Shown: positions 1 to 4,797 of the stretch, piece after piece
Layout: each line of letters begins with the position of its first letter
Position numbering within the stretch: the stretch's first letter is position 1
NCBI GenBank assembly: GCA_031287285.1
Contig: JAITTC010000168.1
Coordinates: forward strand, 1 to 6,277
DNA length: 6,277 bases
Direction: 5' to 3'
DNA from: Christensenellaceae bacterium
GTDB lineage: Bacteria > Bacillota > Clostridia > Christensenellales > UBA1750
The notes under the pieces: model-generated
The model's database searches: none
What the model saw: only the letters and a program-made list of their open reading frames with translations
What the model was told of the DNA's origin: nothing
Made by a program: the position numbers and the translations under genes

Positions 1-242
1 TCGGCCAAAACGCCGGGGTTTGTGCCATGGGAGGCGATGACCGCGATGCCGCCTTCGATTTCGCCCGCGTCTTGGGCCAATTTCGCGCCCTTTTGCAAAA
101 ATCCGTCGATCACCTGCGGGTTATGGATGAGAGGGCCCAGCATCGTAGCTCTTTGCCCGTTTTGAAGGAGTTCGCTCAACCCATCGACCGAACGGCGAAC
201 ACCGTAACAGAAGCCGGCCAGCGGAGACAGTTCGATTTTCAT
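1..242 (-). CDS. ispH: 4-hydroxy-3-methylbut-2-enyl diphosphate reductase (IspH/LytB), N-terminal part
   Basis: This is the first 80 codons of IspH, cut by the left window edge. IspH is the cytosolic [4Fe-4S] enzyme that makes the last step of the MEP pathway, reducing HMBPP to IPP and DMAPP. The start is the ATG at 242-240. Visible family motifs are AGFCYGVRR at residues 9-17, with Cys12 as the first cluster ligand, LGPLIHNPQV at 35-44 with substrate-binding His40, and IASHGTNPG at 69-77 with His72. The other two cluster cysteines lie outside the window. The Shine-Dalgarno signal is weak: GGAAA ends about four bases before ATG and a GGGAG lies 16 bases upstream. It follows plsC after a 110-base gap holding an inverted repeat. 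In many Clostridia ispH closes a cmk-plsC-ispH cluster and may be fused to or followed by ribosomal protein S1 (family knowledge). Identification is firm despite truncation. Confidence 0.93.
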   Translation of the reverse strand, partial: MKIELSPLAGFCYGVRRSVDGLSELLQNGQRATMLGPLIHNPQVIDGFLQKGAKLAQDAGEIEGGIAVIASHGTNPGVLA

Positions 243-297
243 GTTATTTCCAATACAACTCCCTATAAAACCGCTTCTTACCTAAAGAATTCGATGA

Positions 298-337
298 GCC
301 CGCCAAATTTCCTTCCCTTTTGCCGTTTTTGGCGGGC
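298..337. repeat. perfect 10-bp inverted repeat between plsC and ispH
   Basis: The arms GCCCGCCAAA (298-307) and TTTGGCGGGC (328-337) are exact reverse complements around a 20-base spacer. In the minus-strand transcript this would form a stem with seven G-C/C-G pairs plus three A-U pairs and a purine-rich loop, starting 15 bases after the plsC stop codon and ending 55 bases before the ispH start. No U-run follows the stem in either direction, so it is not a standard intrinsic terminator. It could be an RNA processing or stability hairpin, a protein-binding dyad, or a dispersed element. The repeat itself is certain; its role is not known. Confidence 0.6.
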
Positions 338-352
338 AAGAAATGTTATCAT

Positions 353-949
353 TCAGTTAAAAAACGAACTTTGGCGCAATCGCAGCAGCGCTTCGCGGAT
401 TTGCGCCTCGGCCAGGTCAACGTCCCGCTTGCGCGTACCCTCGATCCCCTCAAAGGCGATCGCTTCCCCGCAGCGAATGCGAAGGCCATGAATCGGCTCG
501 TAATGCCCGGAAATCCACAGGGGCAAGACCCGCGCGCCCGTGCGCAGGGCGACCATGGCGGCGCCCGGATGCAGGGGGAGGAGATCGACCTTTTCTGGCT
601 GCAGGTTGCGCGTGCCCTCGGGGAAGATCAGCAGCAGCTTGCCCTGCTCCACGGCCGCAATCATCTCTTTAAGGGTGGAAATGCCGGGGTTTTCGCGATC
701 GATCAGGATCGCGCCGACCGCATTGGCGAAAAAGCGCCCAAAGGGGTTGCTCCCGATTTCTTTTTTGCCCACGAAGACGATGGGCCTCCTCGTCAGGCAG
801 GCGGCGGTGATCATATCCCAAACCGAAAGATGGTTGCAGACCAGCACCGCCCCGCCGCTTTTGGGGATGTTCTCGCGCCCCGTGCGTCGGAGCCTGGTCC
901 AAACCAGGGTAAGAAAGGCCGTGAGCTCGCGAAAGATTGCGTAAAACAT
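353..949 (-). CDS. plsC: 1-acyl-sn-glycerol-3-phosphate acyltransferase (PlsC family)
   Basis: A 198-residue member of the lysophospholipid acyltransferase family, which transfers an acyl chain to the sn-2 position of lysophosphatidic acid to give phosphatidic acid at the inner face of the membrane. Family motifs are in order: NHLSVWD at 39-45 (the NHx4D catalytic motif), GAILIDRE at 79-86 (GxxxIDR), FPEGTRN at 109-115 (the phosphate-binding FPEGT), and the VLPLWISG segment at 141-148. The N-terminus (about residues 1-20) is hydrophobic and suits membrane association. Length is typical of short bacterial PlsC proteins. Its ATG shares one base with the cmk stop codon (TGATG), and GGGGAAGG lies four bases upstream inside cmk, so translational coupling is likely. 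The stop is TGA. Acyl-acceptor specificity cannot be read from the sequence; another lysophospholipid acyltransferase is possible, but LPA is the usual substrate. Confidence 0.93.
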   Translation of the reverse strand: MFYAIFRELTAFLTLVWTRLRRTGRENIPKSGGAVLVCNHLSVWDMITAACLTRRPIVFVGKKEIGSNPFGRFFANAVGAILIDRENPGISTLKEMIAAVEQGKLLLIFPEGTRNLQPEKVDLLPLHPGAAMVALRTGARVLPLWISGHYEPIHGLRIRCGEAIAFEGIEGTRKRDVDLAEAQIREALLRLRQSSFFN

Positions 950-1611
950 CAGGCCTTCCCCATGAGGGCGAGAAGAAGCTCCACGACCTCGTCGATGCTC
1001 AGATCCCCGCTGTCTACAACCGTGGCGTCCTTGGCGAGGGTAAGGGGCGATTCCGCCCGGGTGCTATCCTGCAGATCGCGGCGCCTTAGTTCGGTTAAAA
1101 CCGTCTCTAAGGCGATGTTTTCGCCCTTTTGACGAAGCTCCAGGTGGCGGCGCGCGGCGCGGATGGCATCGTCAGCCGTCAGGAAGAACTTGAAATCGGC
1201 ATCCGGCAGCACCTTGGTGCCGATATCGCGGCCGTCCATCACGATGTCTTGCCCCTTGGCAATTTCCCGCTGCATCGAAACGAGCCAGGCGCGCACGGGC
1301 AGCAGCGTGGAAACGACGGTGGCCGCCCAAGTAACCTCGGAGCTGCGAATCGCCGCGCTGATCTCCTCCCCATCGAGAAAAAGGCGCTGATCCAGGCCGT
1401 TTTCGCCGCGCTCCACGCGCAGGGTCGTGCCTTTTAGCATGCCTTCAAGAGCGGCTGCGTCCCTGAGGTCAAGCCCCAGGCGCAGGGCCTTGAGCCCGAC
1501 TGCGCGGTACATGGCGCCGGTGTCTAAATAGGTCAGCCCAAGGCGCTGGGCCAGCGCCTTGGCAATGGTGGATTTCCCCGCCCCGGAGGGGCCGTCGATG
1601 GCAATATGCAC
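949..1611 (-). CDS. cmk: (d)CMP kinase (cytidylate kinase)
   Basis: A 220-residue cytosolic cytidylate kinase, the expected length for the family. It phosphorylates CMP and dCMP with ATP to the diphosphates, recycling pyrimidine nucleotides including CMP released by phospholipid synthesis. Seen in order: P-loop GPSGAGKST at 7-15, YLDTGAMYRAV at 28-38 (NMP-binding entry), the CMP-binding region SSEVTWAATVVS at 90-101 followed by PVR, VMDGRDIGT at 124-132, and the arginine-rich RRRDLQDSTRAESPL at 176-190 that corresponds to the lid and base-contacting residues. The start is GTG at 1611-1609, chosen because the family begins only a few residues before the P-loop and AAGGCGG (1619-1625, read on the minus strand) sits seven bases upstream. 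It follows the flavoprotein gene after 34 bases and overlaps plsC by one base. The stop is TGA. Confidence 0.97.
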   Translation of the reverse strand: MHIAIDGPSGAGKSTIAKALAQRLGLTYLDTGAMYRAVGLKALRLGLDLRDAAALEGMLKGTTLRVERGENGLDQRLFLDGEEISAAIRSSEVTWAATVVSTLLPVRAWLVSMQREIAKGQDIVMDGRDIGTKVLPDADFKFFLTADDAIRAARRHLELRQKGENIALETVLTELRRRDLQDSTRAESPLTLAKDATVVDSGDLSIDEVVELLLALMGKA

Positions 1612-1645
1612 GAAAAAACCGCCTTTTCTTTAAATTATACGCTCT

Positions 1646-2872
1646 TTATGCGCCGGCTGCCGCGCTATGCCCGGCCAGCGCGCCGGTCGACCAGGCGATC
1701 TGCAGGTTGAAGCCGCCGGTGTAACCGTCGACATCCAGCATTTCGCCGGCCAAGTAAAGCCCGGGCAGCAGCTTGGACTGCATCGTGCTCGGGTCGATTT
1801 GCTTGATATTCAGCCCGCCGCGCGTGATGATGGCCTCTTCGATCGGCCGAAAGCCAGCCGCGTGCAGGGGGAGCGCCTTTAAAATGCCCGCCAAATCGCC
1901 CCTTTGAGAGCGGGTGAGCTGGGAGGCCACGGTGCCCTCCGGGATGCCCGCGAGCTCAAGCAAAGCGAGCCCCAGCGATTTTGGCGCGAGCGCGGCCATG
2001 AGCCCCGCCATCTGCTTGCGCGGCTCCGCCGTAAGCTCGCGCAAAAGCCGGGCGTCGAGCTGCTCGTGGCTCAGGCCTGGCTTCAGGTCGATGAGCAGCA
2101 GGATTTCATCGAGCGGCAGCCCGACGAGATGAGCGGAAGCCGAAAGCACCAGGGGGCCAGAGAGCCCGAAGTGCGTAAAGAGCATCTCGCCCAGCTCCTT
2201 AAAGAGCAGCTTCTTGCCCCGCCTGGCGCTGAACTCCACATTTTTAAGCGAAAGGCCGCTCAAGGCCTTGGGCCAGTCCTCCCGGGTTAAAATGGGGATG
2301 AGCGAGGGCTGCAAGTCCGTGACCTCATGCCCCAGCGCCTGGGCCAGCGCAAGGCCGAAGCCGTCTGAGCCGGTGGCCGGGTAAGAGAGCCCGCCCGTGC
2401 AGAGGATGACGCGCGAAAAGGGCTCTTCCCGGCCGCTTGCGCGAACCAAGAAGCCATTTGGGGCGGTTTTGACGGCTTCGACCCGAGCGTTCAGGCGAAT
2501 TTCCACGCCGAGGGCGCGCAGCCGCCCTTCGAGCGCGCGGCTGACGTCGCTGGCCTTGTTCGAGGCGGGGAAGACCCGCTCACCGCGCTCGACGTTCAGG
2601 GGAACCCCGAGGCCTTCGATGAGATCCATCATGCGAAGGTTCGAAAAAAAGTGCATGGCGCTGTACATGAACCTGCCATTGTGCGCCAGGCCTTTGAAGA
2701 ACTCGTCGTAGGTTTTTGCGTTGGTCAGGTTGCAGCGGCCCTTGCCCGTGATATAGACCTTCTTGCCGAGCTTTTCATTGCCCTCAAACAGCGTGACGGC
2801 GGCGCCGCCCTCCGCAGCCTGAATGCCTGCCATCATGCCCGCAGCGCCGCCGCCGATGATCGCGATTCGCAT
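1646..2872 (-). CDS. BaiN/HI0933-family NAD(P)/FAD-dependent oxidoreductase
   Basis: A 408-residue flavoprotein of the BaiN/RdsA, HI0933 (YhiN) family. Evidence is an N-terminal dinucleotide-binding fold with IIGGGAAGMMAG at 5-16 and an acidic residue closing strand 2 (LFEGN, 28-32). The family signature KLGKKVYITGKGRCNLTNA spans 34-52. A second FAD-contacting segment near the C-terminus reads GLYLAGEMLDVDG (371-383), then GYTGGFNLQIAWSTG (383-397). Family members have been reported as aminoacetone oxidases and, for one Clostridium scindens homologue (BaiN), as a bile-acid reductase. Those activities should not be transferred here, since the physiological substrate of most members is unknown. 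ATG directly follows the regulator's TAA without any gap, and GGGAAGG inside that gene serves as ribosome binding site, so the two are cotranscribed. The stop is TAA. Family assignment is firm, reaction unknown. Confidence 0.92.
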   Translation of the reverse strand: MRIAIIGGGAAGMMAGIQAAEGGAAVTLFEGNEKLGKKVYITGKGRCNLTNAKTYDEFFKGLAHNGRFMYSAMHFFSNLRMMDLIEGLGVPLNVERGERVFPASNKASDVSRALEGRLRALGVEIRLNARVEAVKTAPNGFLVRASGREEPFSRVILCTGGLSYPATGSDGFGLALAQALGHEVTDLQPSLIPILTREDWPKALSGLSLKNVEFSARRGKKLLFKELGEMLFTHFGLSGPLVLSASAHLVGLPLDEILLLIDLKPGLSHEQLDARLLRELTAEPRKQMAGLMAALAPKSLGLALLELAGIPEGTVASQLTRSQRGDLAGILKALPLHAAGFRPIEEAIITRGGLNIKQIDPSTMQSKLLPGLYLAGEMLDVDGYTGGFNLQIAWSTGALAGHSAAAGA

Positions 2873-3736
2873 TTAACTATCCTTCCCGATATAGACCTGA
2901 TTCTTTTCCCAAAGGGATTCCATCTTTGAAAAATAGGCTGAAATCTCGTCTTTGTGGCGAATAGAAAGCGCGACGATCAGCGCGTTGATGAGGCTGAGCG
3001 GCGCCACGAGCGAATCGACGAAAGAGGCCATGTCGCTCCTCGCGGTCAGGCAAAGGTCGCTGATCTGCCCAAGGGGGGAAAGGGGGGTGTCGGTGATGGC
3101 CAAAACCCGCGCGCCCTGCTCGCGCGCGTAGAGCATCGCGTCGATGGTCCTGCGCGAATAGCGCGGGAAGGAGATTGCGATCAGCAAATCGCGGGGCCCC
3201 ACGCGGGCGATCTGCTCCATCACGTCGGAAACGCCGGAGGTGATGACCGAAACATCGCGGAGGATGAAGTTCATGTAGTAGCCCAAAAACTGCGCGAGCG
3301 GCCCGGAGGAGCGCACGCCCACGATATAGACCCGCTTGGCCGAGGAAATCGCCTCGATGGCATCAAGGAAGACCTGCTCGTCCACATCCTCGATGGTCTG
3401 GCGGATATTTTGCATATCGGCCCGCAAAACCGTTGAAAGCGCCGCGATTTCAGAAAGGTCGCCGGTCATTTCCACGCGCTGCACGGCGGTGAGCCGGTTG
3501 CGAATCATCTCTTGCAGGGCCTTTTGAAGCGAGGGGTAGCCGTCGTAGCCAAGGGCGATGGCAAAGCGCACGACCGTCGACTCGCTGACCTCGACCTTTT
3601 CGCCCAGGCGCGAGGCGGTCATGAAGGCCGCCTTGTCGTAATGGGTGACGATGTACTCGGCGATGCGCTTTTGGCCCTTTGAGAGCTTGCGGCCCGTCTG
3701 GTTGATGCGCGCCAGCAATTCCTGCCTTTGTTCCAA
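2873..3736 (-). CDS. MurR/RpiR-family transcriptional regulator (HTH plus SIS domains)
   Basis: A 287-residue regulator. The N-terminal HTH_6 domain runs through about residue 80: LSKGQKRIAEYI at 18-29, then the helix-turn-helix with SRLGEKVEVSESTVVRFAIALGYDGYP split across 42-68. A C-terminal SIS (sugar isomerase) domain covers about 124-255, with VYIVGVRSSGPLA at 136-148 and DLLIAISFPRYSRRT at 183-197. SIS domains in this family usually bind phosphosugars; the ligand here is unknown. The start is taken as TTG at 3736-3734 because AGGAGGG (3744-3750) lies seven bases upstream and a promoter ends just before it. A longer frame beginning at 3799 would start inside the -35 box. An ATG at 3743 is out of frame and touches the Shine-Dalgarno. 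The gene abuts the BaiN-like gene (TAA then ATG) and heads the transcript towards cmk and plsC. It may regulate itself and this operon; no operator was recognised. The stop is TAA. Confidence 0.92.
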   Translation of the reverse strand: MEQRQELLARINQTGRKLSKGQKRIAEYIVTHYDKAAFMTASRLGEKVEVSESTVVRFAIALGYDGYPSLQKALQEMIRNRLTAVQRVEMTGDLSEIAALSTVLRADMQNIRQTIEDVDEQVFLDAIEAISSAKRVYIVGVRSSGPLAQFLGYYMNFILRDVSVITSGVSDVMEQIARVGPRDLLIAISFPRYSRRTIDAMLYAREQGARVLAITDTPLSPLGQISDLCLTARSDMASFVDSLVAPLSLINALIVALSIRHKDEISAYFSKMESLWEKNQVYIGKDS

Positions 3737-3743
3737 GCCGCAT

Positions 3744-3750
3744 CCCTCCT
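3744..3750 (-). promoter_or_regulatory. ribosome binding site that fixes the TTG start of the RpiR-type gene
   Basis: AGGAGGG on the minus strand is a near-perfect Shine-Dalgarno sequence, with seven bases before the TTG at 3736. No in-frame ATG lies at a suitable distance, so this site decides the start. Confidence 0.8.
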
Positions 3751-3770
3751 GTCTGCTTAAGGGTGATCCT

Positions 3771-3799
3771 ATTGTAGCCCCTTTTGGCCGCTTCATCAA
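3771..3799 (-). promoter_or_regulatory. sigma-A-type promoter of the rpiR-baiN-cmk-plsC operon
   Basis: On the minus strand, TTGATG (-35, 3799-3794) and TACAAT (-10, 3776-3771) are separated by exactly 17 bases. Each hexamer differs from consensus (TTGACA, TATAAT) at one or two positions. Transcription would start near 3764, giving a leader of roughly 28 bases that contains the AGGAGGG site. It lies in the 180-base surE-rpiR gap, so the operon has its own promoter separate from surE. Inferred from sequence only. Confidence 0.7.
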
Positions 3800-3916
3800 G
3801 GGTTAAGGCTCTTTGCCGCGGCTCTTTTGCTTGGGCCAGGGCAAGATCCCGCCCCGGAGCGGCCTTTCGCCCCCGCCCGGCCAAAATACGCGCCGCCATT
3901 TCGCCCAGGCTTTCAA
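3800..3916. other. GC-rich gap between surE and the rpiR promoter, no gene recognised
   Basis: This stretch after the surE stop codon holds no convincing gene, RNA or intrinsic terminator: no strong hairpin followed by a T-run was found on the minus strand. One minus-strand frame stays open here and runs on into rpiR in the wrong frame, but it has no recognisable family and crosses the promoter and ribosome binding site, so it is treated as chance. Confidence 0.5.
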
Positions 3917-4663
3917 TCAGGCCCGTTTCAGCGCCTTTGCGATGCGCTCCGCCTTTGGAAGCTCCGCATGCGCGGTCATGTCCCAATGGAGGGGGGTCAG
4001 CACGATCTTACCGCTGCGCAGCGCCTCGCCGTCGCTGCCCTCGGTGAGAAACTCAGGGGACGCGCCGGAAGTGAAGAGGAACTCGCCGCCCGCAAGCCTT
4101 GTAAAGGCCAGGTGGTATTGCTGAAAGCCCAGCGGCGCCACGACGACCTCGGGCCTTTCGCCGGCCTCCAGATTGGGGAGGTTTACGTTGAGCAGGCAGC
4201 CTGGCGGCAGGGGGTTTTGCAGGAAGGAGTCGAAAATTTCGGCCGAAATCTCGCCGCAATAAGCGCTGTTGATGAAGCCCTTGCCGCCGCTATACACCGA
4301 AAAGGCGAGCGCGGGCCGCCTCTGAAAAACCCCTTCCATCGCGGCCGAAACCGTGCCGGAATAGTGCGTGTCTGCGCCGAGGTTTGCGCCTGCGTTCATG
4401 CCGGAAACCACGATTTGGGCATCTGGCGCGATTTCGCAAAGGCCCAGCAATACGCAATCTGCCGGGCTGCCGTTTACGGCAAAGCCGATGCCGGTTTTTT
4501 CTGCCCGCAGGCCGCCATGGGTGGTGATGCCGTGACCTGCCCCGCTGCGCTGCTCGCTTGGCGCCACGACCGTGACGCGGTGCTTCTTGCGCAGGGCTTC
4601 ATACAGGGCGATGATGCCCTCCGCGTGGATGCCGTCGTCGTTGCTCAGCAGGATGTGCGCCAT
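3917..4663 (-). CDS. surE: 5'/3'-nucleotidase SurE
   Basis: A 248-residue SurE protein, the usual length. SurE is a cytosolic, divalent-metal-dependent phosphatase acting on nucleoside 5'- and 3'-monophosphates. The family signature starts at once: ILLSNDDG at 4-11 with metal ligands Asp9 and Asp10. Then come VVAPSEQRSGAGHGIT at 32-46 with Ser40, VNGSPADCVLLG at 63-74, and VVSGMNAGANLG at 85-96 with Asn90 as the fourth expected metal-site residue, followed by YSGTVSAAMEG at 101-111. All key residues are present. The ATG at 4663-4661 is preferred over an upstream in-frame TTG at 4678. Homologues start a few residues before the NDDG motif, and a G-rich Shine-Dalgarno (GGGGGC, 4671-4676) sits seven bases upstream. 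It is divergent from argS and followed by a gap and a new promoter, so it may be monocistronic or lead into the operon. The stop is TGA. Confidence 0.96.
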   Translation of the reverse strand: MAHILLSNDDGIHAEGIIALYEALRKKHRVTVVAPSEQRSGAGHGITTHGGLRAEKTGIGFAVNGSPADCVLLGLCEIAPDAQIVVSGMNAGANLGADTHYSGTVSAAMEGVFQRRPALAFSVYSGGKGFINSAYCGEISAEIFDSFLQNPLPPGCLLNVNLPNLEAGERPEVVVAPLGFQQYHLAFTRLAGGEFLFTSGASPEFLTEGSDGEALRSGKIVLTPLHWDMTAHAELPKAERIAKALKRA

Positions 4664-4697
4664 GGTACTTGCCCCCAATCAAAAACTCTTAGTCAGA

Positions 4698-4727
4698 AGT
4701 ATAGCATAAGGCCGCCCCTCGCGCCAA
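4698..4727 (-). promoter_or_regulatory. putative extended -10 promoter of surE
   Basis: On the minus strand, TTGGCG (4727-4722) and TATACT (4703-4698) are spaced by 18 bases, and TGC directly before the -10 box makes it an extended -10 element. Transcription would start near 4691, about 28 bases before the surE ATG. The -35 box matches consensus at four of six positions. Confidence 0.6.
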
Positions 4728-4731
4728 AGGC

Positions 4732-4760
4732 TTTTCAGCAAGGGGAAACTATGCTATGAT
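4732..4760 (+). promoter_or_regulatory. putative extended -10 promoter of argS
   Basis: TTTTCA (4732-4737) and TATGAT (4755-4760) are 17 bases apart, with TGC immediately before the -10 box as an extended element. The predicted start near 4767 leaves a leader of only about 30 bases, too short for a T-box riboswitch, so tRNA-sensing control of argS is not expected here. The -35 box lies four bases from the surE -35 box on the other strand. Confidence 0.6.
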
Positions 4761-4783
4761 AGCGTGAATGAAAAGCGAGATTT

Positions 4784-4788
4784 AGGAG
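4784..4788 (+). promoter_or_regulatory. ribosome binding site supporting the GTG start of argS
   Basis: AGGAG with nine bases before the GTG at 4798-4800. It supports the GTG as start in the absence of a nearby in-frame ATG. Confidence 0.75.
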
Positions 4789-4797
4789 TGGTTATTC

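Noticed and set aside
243..297. Separate promoter for ispH in the AT-rich stretch before its start
   Set aside because: TTTTAT and TATAGG resemble -10 boxes but have no matching -35 at proper spacing. Cotranscription from upstream is the simpler reading.
320..1132. Long plus-strand open frame (270 codons) across plsC and cmk
   Set aside because: It lies antisense to two well-identified genes, has no recognisable family, and is the kind of long shadow frame expected in GC-rich coding DNA.
1634..1639. Exact TATAAT on the minus strand in the gap before cmk, a possible internal promoter
   Set aside because: No acceptable -35 hexamer lies 16-18 bases upstream and there is no TG extension, and the gap is simply AT-rich. 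A weak internal promoter is possible but unsupported.
3450..3986. Minus-strand open frame crossing the end of surE, the gap and the start of rpiR
   Set aside because: It is out of frame with both genes, crosses a good promoter and ribosome binding site, and its translation looks like no known family.
3827..4759. Plus-strand open frame of 310 codons opposite surE
   Set aside because: It is antisense to a complete SurE with all active-site residues, shows no family features, and runs over the surE and argS promoters.
4761..4797. T-box or other riboswitch ahead of argS
   Set aside because: The whole surE-argS gap is about 134 bases and the predicted leader only about 30, with no T-box-like motif or terminator.
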